DNA of 64,000 nucleotides from Bog-756 sp963756515 (GCA_963756515.1 CAVWNV010000012.1:1-64000); one strand, 5' to 3'; counted from the first letter of the stretch, positions 16,912-26,758 are shown. The notes: generated by a model from the letters alone, not told the origin. Numbers and translations are program-made.

Positions 16912-17533
16912 GCTCGGTTCCCTTCCCGGAGTGCGACGGGGCCGGGTCCGGAAGTGACGAGTCAGCGGGAGTTCCAGAATCAGTGGCGCTGTCCCACCGC
17001 TGATGGTAGGGACGAAGCCCGAACACCTTGGCCGCTGCCCACAGCGGCGGGAAGACCAGGTTCTGGACCCAGATCGGAGGGGAGGTCACCCGGCTCTCGT
17101 GGCGGAAGTGCCAGAAGGTGGCGCCGAGCTGCAGCGGGTTCTTGGGCGCCCCGCGGGCGCTCGTTCTCCCGTCGGCCACCAGTCCGGCCAACGCCTCATG
17201 GAACTCCTTGGTGTGCAGGGCCGGACGGAGTTCGACCACGCCGGTGATCTCGACCGTGCCGAGATTCCCCTCGGAGTGCGGAACGCCGGGAGGTACGACG
17301 ATGGTGTCCCCCGCCGTGGCGGTGATCGGTTCGCCGTCGAGGGTGAAGGAGGCCTCACCCGAGACGATGGTGAACCGCTCCTCCTGGTGAGGGTGGACAT
17401 GCTCGGAGATCACCCCGCCGGGCATACTGCGCCAGGTGAAGCGGACCAGCTCACCATGGCTGTCCTCGGCCACGGTGGTGTACTCGATCCACTCACCGGT
17501 GGCCGGGTTGAAGAAGGGCTGGAAGGTGGTCAT
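16904..17533 (-). CDS. cupin-domain protein
   Basis: This is a 209-aa protein with a single cupin barrel: motif 1 is HVHPHQEERFTIVSGEA (two His and Glu for metal), and motif 2 is DTIVVPPGVPHSEGNLG. The start ATG at 17,533 overlaps the MMPL stop (TGATG). The upstream extension to 17,644 lies inside MMPL and is ignored. The C-terminal 90 residues contain FPPLWAAAKVFGLRPYH, a weakly hydrophobic segment often seen in cupins beside membrane genes. It could be a metal-dependent oxygenase, an isomerase or a sensor. Confidence 0.8.
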   Translation of the reverse strand: MTTFQPFFNPATGEWIEYTTVAEDSHGELVRFTWRSMPGGVISEHVHPHQEERFTIVSGEASFTLDGEPITATAGDTIVVPPGVPHSEGNLGTVEITGVVELRPALHTKEFHEALAGLVADGRTSARGAPKNPLQLGATFWHFRHESRVTSPPIWVQNLVFPPLWAAAKVFGLRPYHQRWDSATDSGTPADSSLPDPAPSHSGKGTEHG

Positions 17534-19728
17534 CACCGCACCTCCTCGAGATCCGCACTGCGGACCGTCACCGGCACGGACGGCCAGGAAGGTGCGAGCG
17601 GAGAGAACGGCGTCAGTACTGGGCGTCTGGAGAACGGGTTCCACCAGGCCGCCGCTCCGAGCAGCTTCATCACGACGGGGACCAGTACCGCCCGGACCAG
17701 CGTGGCATCGAGAAGGACGGCGAACGCCACGCCCAGCCCGATCTCCTTCACGAACACCAGCCGGGACAACACGAGAGCCCCCATGGCCACCGCCAGGCAG
17801 CAGGCCGCTGCGGTCACGATGCCTCCGGTGTGGGCCATGCCCAGGGCCACGGCCTCGTCCGGTGATGCCCCAGCGTCGTGCTCCTCTTTGATCCTCCCGA
17901 GGAGGAACACGCCGTAATCAGTGGACAGACCGAATACCACAGCCAGGATGATGATCAGCGAGGTCGACTGGAGTGCTCCCGGAGCATGGAACCGCAGCAG
18001 GCGACTCAGGTGGCCCCGCTGGAAGCCCCACACCAGCACACCGTAGGTGGCCAGGATGGTGAGGAAGTTCATCACTACGGCCATGAGCGGCAGCGTGACC
18101 GAACGGGTCATGGCGAACAGCATCACCAGTGCGATCAGGACGATCAGTCCGAGGACCAGCGGCAGATGGGACTTGAGGCTGTGCTGGAGACTGACGAAGG
18201 AGGCGGTCTGCCCGATGACCGTCACGTGGCCCGGGCCGGGAAGGGCCTGGATCGATTCGACAGCCCGCTGGGCGGTCGGCGACAGTGGTGCGTCGGTCAG
18301 AACCACGCTCGACTCCCACAGCGACCCTCCCAGGTGCTGGAAGGCCGGCACTGCCTTGACGCCCGGAACATCGGCCAGGGTGGCCGAGTAGGTGGCCAGC
18401 GCCGTCGAAGTCACGTGACTCGAGTCGACGAGGACGCCGGCGGGTGCTTCGGAGAAGGACGGAAACTGGCTCTGCACCAAGTCGTAAGCCGCTCCGGCCG
18501 AACTGCTGGCGGGCAGGGCGCTGGCATCTCCACCGGTGAAGGCCACGTGAAGGAACGGTGAGGCCAGGACCACCAGCACGACGACGGCCGCCGCTCCCCA
18601 GATGACCGGCCGGTTCATGACCTGCCTGGCCGTTGCATACCAGCGTCGCCCGGTGGCCGCCTGAGCTGCGGGGCCGCCTTTGGAATCAGCAGTCTGGGCG
18701 ATCCGGCCGCCGAATACGGTGAGGATGGCCGGCAGGACGAGGAGAGCGAAGGCGCCGGAGGCCAGGACGACGATGGCACCCGCCACCCCCATCGAGTAGA
18801 TGAACCGCTCGGGGAAGACGGCCAGGGTGGCCAGCGCTGCGGCAATGGTCAACGAGCTGAACAGAACGGTGTGGCCGGCGGTCCGACGGACCGTGGCCAG
18901 GGCGGTGCCGATCGAAGCACCTTGGCCCACTTCCTCACGGAAGCGGGAGATGATCAGCAGGCTGAAGTCGACCGACAGCCCGATCCCCAGGGCGATGACC
19001 AGGTTGAGGGCAAAGATAGACAGCGGGACCACTACCAGGGCAAGACCCATGACACCGAGGGTCACGGCGATGGCGAACACCGCTCCGACCAGCGGCACCG
19101 CCGCGGCCCGCAGTCCCCGGAAGACGAAGAACAGAAGCAACAACAGGAAGGGCAGGGCGAAGAGCTCAGCCCGCCCAAGGTCCTGAGAGGAGACCGATGC
19201 GATCTGGACGCCGGCCACGGTGGGGCCACCCAGCCAAGTGTTGGTCCTGAGTGACGGTTGGGCGGCAATGGCCTTCTGCAGTGCGGTGACGGCCTTCTGC
19301 TCGTTGACGGCCCCGACGGTGGCTACCACCGTGGTGAGCTTCCCGTTGCTCGAGATCATGCTCTGGTCGCCGGTGGTGGCGTAGTCGAGGACGCGCTTCA
19401 CCTCGGGACGGGCCCGCAGGATCGACACCACCGCGCCAACCCGGGACGGGACGGCCGAGGACGTGGTGATCGGCGTGGCCGTGCGGACGACGACGAGGTA
19501 CCCCTCCTCGGGGTTTGCTCCGGTCACCCGCTGTATCTGGTGCTGGGCCGCGACCACAGCCGAACTGGGAGCGTCGTAATCGCTGAGCGAGGACGTGAGG
19601 TGGGCTGAGGCGATACCACCGCCCACTAGGCCGACCAGAGCGATGATCCCGGCCAGCCACAGGACAAGACGGGCATGTCGCCGCTTGTCATCCGACTGGG
19701 CGGACGGTGCTGAGAGGCGGTGACTCAT
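17533..19728 (-). CDS. MMPL-family RND exporter
   Basis: This is a 731-aa protein with two MMPL halves. An N-terminal helix (VLWLAGIIALVGLVGGGI) is followed by a large external loop and five helices, including LVIALGIGLSVDFSLLIISR (the conserved GxSVDFxL region). The second half repeats the pattern with VVFGLSTDYGVFLLGRIKEE. The Asp residues in both repeats belong to the proton relay of the family. The start at ATG 19,728 is chosen because AAAGGA lies 9-10 nt upstream; the open frame extends 276 bp further without a ribosome site. MMPL proteins export lipids, glycolipids or drugs. It heads an overlapping operon of cupin, epimerase, hydrolase and DUF4260. Confidence 0.88.
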   Translation of the reverse strand: MSHRLSAPSAQSDDKRRHARLVLWLAGIIALVGLVGGGIASAHLTSSLSDYDAPSSAVVAAQHQIQRVTGANPEEGYLVVVRTATPITTSSAVPSRVGAVVSILRARPEVKRVLDYATTGDQSMISSNGKLTTVVATVGAVNEQKAVTALQKAIAAQPSLRTNTWLGGPTVAGVQIASVSSQDLGRAELFALPFLLLLLFFVFRGLRAAAVPLVGAVFAIAVTLGVMGLALVVVPLSIFALNLVIALGIGLSVDFSLLIISRFREEVGQGASIGTALATVRRTAGHTVLFSSLTIAAALATLAVFPERFIYSMGVAGAIVVLASGAFALLVLPAILTVFGGRIAQTADSKGGPAAQAATGRRWYATARQVMNRPVIWGAAAVVVLVVLASPFLHVAFTGGDASALPASSSAGAAYDLVQSQFPSFSEAPAGVLVDSSHVTSTALATYSATLADVPGVKAVPAFQHLGGSLWESSVVLTDAPLSPTAQRAVESIQALPGPGHVTVIGQTASFVSLQHSLKSHLPLVLGLIVLIALVMLFAMTRSVTLPLMAVVMNFLTILATYGVLVWGFQRGHLSRLLRFHAPGALQSTSLIIILAVVFGLSTDYGVFLLGRIKEEHDAGASPDEAVALGMAHTGGIVTAAACCLAVAMGALVLSRLVFVKEIGLGVAFAVLLDATLVRAVLVPVVMKLLGAAAWWNPFSRRPVLTPFSPLAPSWPSVPVTVRSADLEEVR

Positions 19729-20092
19729 GACGGGGGTCCTTTCCGAGGTGACAACGGCATCAGGCAAGTTCTTCGAGCGCTTTGAGGAGCTCGAGCACGC
19801 CGGAAAAGGCCGTCCAGTCGTCAACCCGTTCGGCACCATCGGGGCCGATTCGACCCTCAATCCGGTTGTCGGGGGCTCGGTTGACGTCAAGAAGCAGGCG
19901 TACAGTCCGACTCGGTGTTGATGAGGCGTCCATGGGTACCAGTCAACGGGAATCGCACGGCGATATCCCCAGGGAAGGACCCTAGGTTTGACCCTGGTTT
20001 TCACTCCGGTGCCTGCGTATCCCCAGGTGAACGACCCCGGGCCGGTGAATTAGGGGCGCAGGCCTCGGGTCACTGACACGCCGTTGGTCAGC
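19729..20092. promoter_or_regulatory. upstream region of the MMPL operon with repeated TATCCCCAGG
   Basis: No gene is seen between the end of the LAL regulator and the MMPL start. TATCCCCAGG occurs twice in the same orientation (19,964-19,973 and 20,018-20,027). Between them lie CCCTAGG and CCCTGG elements, so half-sites of a CCCAGGG-type dyad are clustered within 65 bp. On the minus strand TTGACT near 19,940 could be a -35 for the operon. The cluster may be the binding region of the adjacent LAL regulator. Confidence 0.4.
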
Positions 20093-22783
20093 TCACTGGA
20101 GCAGGGAGGCCAACTGGCGCCGAGAGGTGATATCCAGCTTGATGAAACTGTTGCGGAGGTGGTATTCGACGGTCTTGACCGAGACATACAGCTCAGCCGC
20201 CACCTCACGGTTGGTCAACCCAGTAGCGACCAGGCGGGCCACCGCCATCTCCGCTCGACTGAGCCCGAGCGTGACCTCGGGGCTCTCGGGCGTGGCCGAC
20301 ACTTGCAAGAGCTCCAGCTCGTCGGCACACTGCCGCACGTAGGGGTCGGCACCCAGGTCAGAGAAGAGGCGGTGGGCCTTCTCCAGTTGGCCGACGGCCT
20401 CTGATCGTCGGCCCACCTGGCGCAGACGGCGACCGTCATCGAGGTGAAGCAGGCCCAGCTCGAACGGCATGGCCACTCCGGGGACGAGCACATGTCCTTT
20501 CCGGAACGACGCCTCCGCGCCGGAGCGATCACCTCTCGCTGCCGCCAGATTGCCCTCGCATCGGGCCAGCATGAGAAGAGCCGAAGGAACGGGAGCCTCC
20601 GAACATGCCACCTCGAACTCACGAAGCGCGGCCTCGGCTTCCCCCAGTCGAGCCATCGCGGTCAGCGCATCGATCTCGCTGGCCCGCCAGTTGAAGATGC
20701 CCGGTCGGCCGGCCACAGCGAGCCGGCCGGTGGCGCGAACCGGCTCGACGGCCGCCACCACGCCGAGGTGATCCCCTCGGGCCGAGGCCAAACCAGCACC
20801 GGCCGCGGCGCAGGTCGCCACCGCCAGCACCGCAGGGAACCGGGCCGTCGTTGCTCGGGCTGCAGCGACGGACTCTTCCGCAACTGCCCACTGACCCCGA
20901 CCGCTGAGCACCTGGGCCGATCGCGCATGGGCCCGCACGAGATCGAACGGACGATCGGCATCCTGAGCGACGGAGGTGGCCAACTGGGCATAGGTCATCG
21001 CGGCATCCCAGTCACCCCGGCGGCAGTGAGCCTCGCTCAGATACGACAGACAGGGGACCGGATAGGTCGACGAGACACCCGAGCGGAGGTGGGCGGCGGC
21101 CACACCCAGATCGGCGATGGCGCCGGACAGGTCATCGGCGTAGATCTTCACGATGCCTCGCATGATCAGTGGGTCAATCTCGACCAGGGGCACCTCGCTT
21201 CCCGCATCTGGCAGAAAGCCGAGTGCTTCGAGGCCCTCTGGCGATCGACCGGCGTTGGCCAGCGAGTACGCCTCAGCGGTCTTGGCCATAGCCCACAGCG
21301 GGGTACCCGGCTCCGTGGCCTCTACCGCACGTTCTGCCCACACCAACCCTTCCTCCGGCCGACCACCGACGACCATCCAGTTGGCCAAGGACGTGGCGGC
21401 GCGTGCGCCAATGGTGGGCTCGACTTCCGGATCGTGGGCCGCCCATGCTGCGGTCAGGCGAGATTCGGTAGCGGGCGATCCCATATAGACGCCGAGCAAG
21501 CCGGTCAGTGCATCACGGCGAGGACTGGCGACCTGGCAGCTGGTCAAGACCCGTGCCGCGCCATCGGTGTCGGCGGCACTCAGGTGGGCGACGGCAGCAT
21601 CGAGCAGTCGACGCTCCCGCTCCCCTCGGTCCGCCGACAGCGATGCGGCCTGCTCGAGCGCCCACGCTGCTGCACTCGAGTCACCACCGGAGGTACTGAT
21701 CGACGCGGCCGCCTCAAGTTCGTTGGCCAGCTGCTCGTCCGCTCCGAGCGTGGCAGCGACCCGGTGAGCCATCCCAGCCCGACCATCGACCACCTTCCCC
21801 GCTTCCTGATGGAGCCCTCGACGGTTGGTCGGTCTGAGGTCGGCATAGATGGCTGCCCGGTAGAGGGGGTGGGCGAAGCTCAACTCGGCGTGGGGTCCCT
21901 CGACCAACAGTCCGGCAGCGATGGCATCGTCGCTTGCCTCCTGCGCGTCGGCCAGGCCAGCCACGACAGCTGCGACCCCAATGGGTGCATGCTGTCCGAG
22001 GACCGACGCGGCGGCGAGATAGGCCTGGGCCGCGGCGGGCAGGGCGGCGACTCGGGTCAGGATCACCGCGGAGAGGTCGCGGGGTGCAGGGAGCCCGGCG
22101 TGGCCCGCGGCATTGAGTAGCGCAACGCCGATCTCCTCGAGCAGCGCACGACAGTAGAGAGGGTGGCCCCCGGTGTGGTCGAGCAGCCTGGCTGCCCCTT
22201 TTCGGGTGAGCGTGCCGAGCTCGAGCACACGAGCCAAGTCGACGAGGTCGTCGAGGGTGAATCCTTCCAACCGGAGTCGTGTGACCCGGGAGTCGCCAGC
22301 CACGAAGCGGGCCCACGGCGAATCTCCCAGTGTGTCGGCACGGGTGGCGACCACCGTCAGCACAGTGTCGGCTCGCAATCTGCGCAACGCGAACAGCACG
22401 GCGCGTGAAGAGGCTCGATCGATCCACTGGAGATCATCGACGACCAGGACCACCACCTGGCCGTCTTCCTGCAACTGGTCGAGTAGATCCACCAGCCGTG
22501 CCCCGACGATCATCGGGTCGTCGCCCGGTTCGGTGGACACTCCCGGCTGCAGTTGATCGATGACTCCGTAGGAGAGCACCATCTCGTCCTCGTCACCGCT
22601 TAGCGCAAGGACCGTGGCGTCGTTGAGGGAGGCGGCGAAGTGGGACAGGAGGGTCGACTTCCCCGAACCGGGGGCCGCCTCCAAGTACACCATCTGTGGA
22701 CGACCGGCTCGTGCCTCGGAGAGCCGTTCCTCGAGCACACCGAGCTCCCGCTCACGACCGACAAACCCGCCCGGACCGGCCAC
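20093..22783 (-). CDS. LuxR-family regulator with AAA ATPase domain (LAL type)
   Basis: This is an 896-aa protein. The N-terminal STAND/AAA ATPase has Walker A APGSGKST (residues 37-44) and Walker B QVVVLVVDDLQWIDRAS. A long Ala/Leu-rich TPR-like middle follows. The C-terminal GerE/LuxR helix-turn-helix reads LSRAEMAVARLVATGLTNRE and VSVKTVEYHLRN. Length and architecture match the large ATP-binding LuxR regulators that activate efflux and secondary metabolite genes. It lies directly upstream of the MMPL operon on the same strand and divergent from the MFS gene, so it probably controls one or both. Confidence 0.9.
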   Translation of the reverse strand: MAGPGGFVGRERELGVLEERLSEARAGRPQMVYLEAAPGSGKSTLLSHFAASLNDATVLALSGDEDEMVLSYGVIDQLQPGVSTEPGDDPMIVGARLVDLLDQLQEDGQVVVLVVDDLQWIDRASSRAVLFALRRLRADTVLTVVATRADTLGDSPWARFVAGDSRVTRLRLEGFTLDDLVDLARVLELGTLTRKGAARLLDHTGGHPLYCRALLEEIGVALLNAAGHAGLPAPRDLSAVILTRVAALPAAAQAYLAAASVLGQHAPIGVAAVVAGLADAQEASDDAIAAGLLVEGPHAELSFAHPLYRAAIYADLRPTNRRGLHQEAGKVVDGRAGMAHRVAATLGADEQLANELEAAASISTSGGDSSAAAWALEQAASLSADRGERERRLLDAAVAHLSAADTDGAARVLTSCQVASPRRDALTGLLGVYMGSPATESRLTAAWAAHDPEVEPTIGARAATSLANWMVVGGRPEEGLVWAERAVEATEPGTPLWAMAKTAEAYSLANAGRSPEGLEALGFLPDAGSEVPLVEIDPLIMRGIVKIYADDLSGAIADLGVAAAHLRSGVSSTYPVPCLSYLSEAHCRRGDWDAAMTYAQLATSVAQDADRPFDLVRAHARSAQVLSGRGQWAVAEESVAAARATTARFPAVLAVATCAAAGAGLASARGDHLGVVAAVEPVRATGRLAVAGRPGIFNWRASEIDALTAMARLGEAEAALREFEVACSEAPVPSALLMLARCEGNLAAARGDRSGAEASFRKGHVLVPGVAMPFELGLLHLDDGRRLRQVGRRSEAVGQLEKAHRLFSDLGADPYVRQCADELELLQVSATPESPEVTLGLSRAEMAVARLVATGLTNREVAAELYVSVKTVEYHLRNSFIKLDITSRRQLASLLQ

Positions 22784-23026
22784 TGGGTCAGCCGGACCGT
22801 GTCGAGGTGGGGCCGATGGCCAACGAATAACCCGACGAGCAGTCGTTGCAGCTACTGGTGACGGAAGATGCCCTGGTGTCGTGCCTATTCGGCAGGTCGT
22901 CGCCTCGTCCAGGGGCGCGACGGATCATTTGCGTATGCTAGCTGGGAGGGCGATCCGGGTCCCTTGGAGCCCAGGTCACGGGAGCCCTGGTCCACCTCGA
23001 GTGGCACTCCCGATAAGGGGTTCACT

Positions 23027-24403
23027 GTGGCCTCCGCCCCTGGCGACGACGAGGGACCGATCCGGTGGGGGATGCTCGCGGTCATCGGCCTGGGGGTGAT
23101 GGCGCTCACCTTGAACTGGTTCGACGTGGCGACGGCGTTCCCGCTCATCGGAGCGGAGTTCCACGTTGGCCTCGGGTCGCTGAGCTTGCTGATCTCGTTG
23201 TACATCGTGGGCTACGGCCTTTCCCACATCCCAGGCGGCATGCTGGCCACCCGGATCGGAATGAAGCGGACCATCGTCCTCGGCCTGGCCGTCCAGGGCA
23301 TGGCCGGAGTGATGTCCGGACTGTCCCGGAGCTACCCCGAACTGGCCCTCTTCCGCGTCGTCAGCGGCGTTGGCGGCTCGGTGTTCGTGGCTGTGGGCAT
23401 GGCGGCCGTGGTCGTCTGGTTCCGCGAGCACGATGTCACCCTGGCCCTCGGGATCACCGGGGGTGCGGCATTCAGTGCCGGAGCAGCCGTTGCCCTCTAC
23501 GTGTGGATCTACGTGCAGCGAGCGGTGGGGTGGCACACGTCGCTGGTCCTGGCCGGTGTATTCGAACTCCTGGTCGTGATGATCACCATGGCCACCTTTG
23601 TCACTCCCAGGGGGATGGCACCGTTCACTGGTGGGCGTTTCGAGATCACGGCCCTCCGAGCGTCTCTGGCCAGCAGGGACCTGTGGATCTACGGGGTCGC
23701 CCTCCTCGGAGGGTACGGCGCCTACTTCACAACCTCGCAACTGTTCGCCGGGTATGCCACGCAGGACCGTCATCTCAGTGCCTCGTCCGGCGGGCTGCTG
23801 TCCGCACTCATTCTGTTGGCCGGGATACCCGGCAGTCTGCTGGGCGGCTACTGGGCCGATCGGAGTAGGAACTTGCGAGCCTTCATCGTGGGTTCGCTGC
23901 TGGTTGTCGCCGTCCTCCTGGCCCTCATTCCGGCAGTACCGACGGGTGCGCTCTGGTTCCTGGGCATCGGGATCGGATTCTTCCTAATCTTCGGATTCGC
24001 CGCGTGGTTAGCGGTGCCGGCGCGGGTATGTGACATCGATCATGCGTACATAGGGACGGCCACCGGATTGATGCTCACACTGGCGGCCATAGGAGGGTTC
24101 TTCATTCCCATCCTCTTCGGTCACCTCGTCCCGCACACGAGCTACACAACAGGCTGGGTCTTCCTGGCCGTAGTCACCATTGTCTTCGCAGTCGTCGGAC
24201 TGGTCGGTCACAATCCAGTCGTGCACTCGGCACCCCAGGGAACCGATCGCCAAGGACCGAAGGATCTGGTCGAGAGTGGAACGGACCGGGCGAGGGTCGC
24301 CGTGGCTGCCGGAGACGCCGGTATCGCGGCCCTCCTCCTCGATGTCCCCGCTGATCATGTACGGCGTGTCGCTGGCCCTCGTTGCTCGACCACAAAGCCC
24401 TGA
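23027..24403 (+). CDS. MFS transporter
   Basis: This 458-aa major facilitator has 12 predicted helices. The A-motif-like loop is GMLATRIGMKRTIVLG after helix 2, and its counterpart in the second half is LLGGYWADRSRNLRAF. The start GTG at 23,027 is chosen because AAGGGG lies 5 nt upstream and the protein then begins just before the first helix; the frame is open to 22,868. The N-terminal residues ending DEGPIRWGMLAVIGLGVM are typical. It is probably an efflux or nitrate/organic-anion type carrier; the substrate is unknown. It is divergent from the LAL regulator. Confidence 0.85.
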   Translation: MASAPGDDEGPIRWGMLAVIGLGVMALTLNWFDVATAFPLIGAEFHVGLGSLSLLISLYIVGYGLSHIPGGMLATRIGMKRTIVLGLAVQGMAGVMSGLSRSYPELALFRVVSGVGGSVFVAVGMAAVVVWFREHDVTLALGITGGAAFSAGAAVALYVWIYVQRAVGWHTSLVLAGVFELLVVMITMATFVTPRGMAPFTGGRFEITALRASLASRDLWIYGVALLGGYGAYFTTSQLFAGYATQDRHLSASSGGLLSALILLAGIPGSLLGGYWADRSRNLRAFIVGSLLVVAVLLALIPAVPTGALWFLGIGIGFFLIFGFAAWLAVPARVCDIDHAYIGTATGLMLTLAAIGGFFIPILFGHLVPHTSYTTGWVFLAVVTIVFAVVGLVGHNPVVHSAPQGTDRQGPKDLVESGTDRARVAVAAGDAGIAALLLDVPADHVRRVAGPRCSTTKP

Positions 24404-24612
24404 ACCGGGGTTTCGTCATCGTGAATCAGAACGATGCTGTCCCATCAAGGCTCAGCGAGTCCTACGTGATCCAGCGGCGTCGCACTCGGTTGTTGGCTTT
24501 TTGTCGGCTTAATTTGATGGCCGAAACCAGGACTTTCGTGTGAGCGCCACTGGGGGTTGTTGGCTATGTTGCTGCCGCAACTACCACCACAATGCTCTGA
24601 CCTGGACTTTTT
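24404..24612. repeat. right arm of island B
   Basis: No gene is seen. From 24,425 the sequence resembles the right arm of island A (7,195-7,385), with shared blocks GATCCAGCGGCGTCGCA, AACCAGGACTTTC and CTCTGACCTGG. It ends directly at att copy 3. Confidence 0.6.
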
Positions 24613-24655
24613 GTGCGCTCGGCAGGATTCGAACCTGCAACCTTCTGATCCGTAG
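24613..24655 (-). repeat. attachment-site copy 3: variant tRNA-Arg 3' half with compensatory T-stem
   Basis: This 43-bp copy matches the tRNA-Arg 3' half from the acceptor strand to CCGTAG in the anticodon loop, but the T-stem differs: on the tRNA strand GCAGG-TTCGAAT-CCTGC replaces GGGGG-TTCGAAT-CCCTC. The changes occur on both sides of the stem and keep five Watson-Crick pairs. The encoded CCA is not preserved (TTGT in place of TGGT). It therefore descends from another functional tRNA allele and is not a decayed copy. Confidence 0.85.
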
Positions 24656-24967
24656 TTCTAGAAGGCCTTTTTTACCTCATAAGCCAGTACTGCCCATCAC
24701 TGCCCAATATCGCCAATGAGCTGGGCGTTTGTTTGATCAGGACTGCCCGATACTGACCGCTAATTTCCATGAGATTCCACCTTTTTTGACCGGGATGTTC
24801 TCAGGGTATTGTTGCCACGCTCCGCGAAGTGCTTGCTGACACCCTCTGACTTTCCCCGTCAGTATCCGCTCACTATTGATACTATTCATGACGAAGCATA
24901 TGACATATACGATCATGACATCCTCTCTCTTCATTTCGAGCCGACGGACATGCAGATCTCGTCGCCG
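24656..24967. other. AT-rich left end of island C with repeated ACTGCCCAT
   Basis: No gene is seen. The stretch is clearly AT-richer than its surroundings. Three copies of an ACTGCCC(A/G)AT-like motif occur at 24,689-24,697, 24,699-24,708 and 24,742-24,751, all in one orientation and close to the att core. They could be integrase arm-type or Xis sites. This is inference from position. Confidence 0.42.
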
Positions 24968-25868
24968 TCAACCCGCCGGGAAACCGCCGGCAGCCAGGGC
25001 GGCCTCAACCTCGCGCCGGTGACGGGGATCACATGCGGCCCAGCGACGCTCACTGTCGTCGACCTCAGCCAGGAATCCGTACCGGTGCCGGACGGTACGT
25101 TCCCAGCCCGCCAGGTCGACCGGCTGCGTAAGTTTCCCGATCGACTCCGGAGCGAAGTCCTGCTCTCGTCGTTCTGTGAGGACGTCGGCGGGGTCGAGGG
25201 GTCCAGTCCCTCTCCCCTCGTCCACAACATCGCCCCAGACCTTGAGTACCCACAACCGCCTCACCAGAGGCTCGTCCATCGGCCGTCGAGCGAACTGGGC
25301 GAGGTCATATACGTCACGGCCCAATGCTGTTCGTCGGTATCGAGCCAGCTTTTCTGCGCAGGCCTCGGCTTCGGCGATGACCGGCAACGATGGGAGCTGT
25401 ATGTCATAGCCCCGGTGAACCGGCAGCTCCAGAAAAGGAAGAACTTCTGGGAGAAGGACGAGGGGTCGTCTCGCGAATTTCGACGGACGCAGGGATGTTG
25501 GGCCGACCGAGGTCAGGGTGTTCGACGATGAGTGTCCAGTGCCGCCCGTCCCCACGCGTTGAATTCAACGAGAAGCGGAAGCCCGAGATGGATGCCCCGT
25601 CAATGGCCTCGCACACCGCCAGGACGGTCTCTTCGGATGGACATGCGAAATCCAAATCCGTAGAGAAGCGTCCGGCCCCACCGAGCCGGCACTTGCGGAG
25701 GCTGGTGCCGCCCTTGAAGATCAGGCCGTCGTCGTTGAACAGGCCCAGTTCACACAGTGACCACAAGAGGTGATCCTGGGCGACATCGAGAAGCGCTGCA
25801 TCGTACGTGTCGGCTCGACCCGCCCCGTGGAGGTTGACGAGCGCTCTGGTCAACGTGACGCGGGGCAT
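24968..25868 (-). pseudogene. abiEii: AbiEii-type nucleotidyltransferase toxin, frameshifted
   Basis: The N-terminal frame (from ATG 25,868) carries the family motifs LIFKGGTSLRKC and RFSTDLDFACP, that is, GG-T/S and D-L-D of the minimal nucleotidyltransferase. The sequence continues in another frame from about 25,478 with ARRPLVLLPEVLPFLELPVH and the conserved AEKLARYRRTALGRDVYDL (Lys and R.RDxYDL of AbiEii) to the stop at 24,968. One extra base near 25,475-25,480 (ATTCGCG) restores a single frame of about 299 aa. In AbiE systems this enzyme inhibits growth and is countered by AbiEi, giving phage-abortive infection. It lies directly downstream of abiEi. Confidence 0.8.
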
Positions 25869-25869
25869 G

Positions 25870-26758
25870 TCACGCCTTCCCGAGCTCATGCTGTAGCGGA
25901 GCGATCAAACGATCGACGATCTGGAACTCCGGCATCCACTCCGCATCCTGTCCATCGCCGAACACGACCGCCACCATGCCGCGCTCTCGGCCGAGTGTTC
26001 AACAGACGGAGCCCGTCATCGTGGCGCCCCCCACGGTCCAGTAGGTATCCGGCCCGCTGCCACGCCGACTGCGACTTTCCGCTGAGCAGGATCGACAGGC
26101 GTTCGGTGTCGACGTCGCTCGCGAGCTGCTCGATGTGCGGAATGAGATCTGCCCAGGAGTGGAACGACTTCACCCGTGTCGAGAGCTGGACGACCAGCGC
26201 TTCCGGACCGAAAGCAGGAATGCCGCCTGCCCACTTCGTGAGGTCGAGGTGGCGCTGATGGAGCAACTGGCTGCTGGGGAGCAGCTGCTTGATCTCTTGA
26301 GCGCCCCACCCCAGCTTCACTTCGGACACGTATTGCCGAAGACCGAATGGCATCCGGGTCTCCGTCGGGAGCCAGATGGGGGGCAGCCAGGAGAACTCCC
26401 GATCCAGGTATCCGAGATGCCAAGCGGCTGCCTCCCCGGCGAGGGCGAACACTGCATCTGGATCCCGCGCCATCCAGGCCCGTAGGTCGATGTATCGGTC
26501 GGTGATCTCCTCCTCGCCCGGCGGCAGGTAGGCCCAGACCCCCTTGAGGTGCACCGGCACGAGCCAGCCAAGCCGCTGGAGATGCTTGACCGTGTCGTCG
26601 ACGTCCCTGTTGGAGTCCACCTCGGCCAAATACATGCCGATGTCGGCCCGCGTGACCACCGCAGGTCGGTCCTGGGCCAGGCGGTTGTGCAGGCCCACTG
26701 CCCAGGTCGGGATCCTTCTATTCGGACTTTTCGTGGTGTTCTGTGTCATCGCGACCAT
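25870..26758 (-). CDS. abiEi: AbiEi-type antitoxin/regulator (C-terminus frameshifted)
   Basis: This is a predicted 290-aa protein with an N-terminal winged helix (residues 30-75, DIGMYLAEVDSNRDVDDTVK, then LQRLGWLVPVHLKGVWAYLP) and the AbiEi antitoxin domain (AGEAAAWHLGYLDREFSWLP, KWAGGIPAFGPEALVVQLST). The frame as read ends at 25,886. A shift near 25,990-26,000 opens a better C-terminus (ERGMVAVVFGDGQDAEW, ending HELGKA) that stops at 25,870, one base before the toxin ATG. The original protein therefore very likely ended there. The antitoxin core is intact. It probably represses its own operon through repeats at 26,770-26,889. Confidence 0.78.

Larger units (their letters stand above)
7386..24612. 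mobile_element. island B: integrase-less sibling of island A with metabolic and efflux cargo
   Basis: It is bounded by att copies 2 and 3. The left arm, the first gene pair (9,129-10,829) and the right arm are homologous to those of island A, but the cargo differs: an MMPL/hydrolase operon, a LAL regulator, an MFS transporter and broken phosphoesterase and HNH genes. An IS256-family element has inserted into its left arm. No integrase is seen. Like A it could move only with a recombinase supplied elsewhere, for example by island C; this is inference. Confidence 0.7.

Noticed and set aside
24613..24655. A second functional tRNA at att copy 3
   Set aside because: Only the 3' half is present; no D-arm, 5' acceptor strand or 5' anticodon stem follows.
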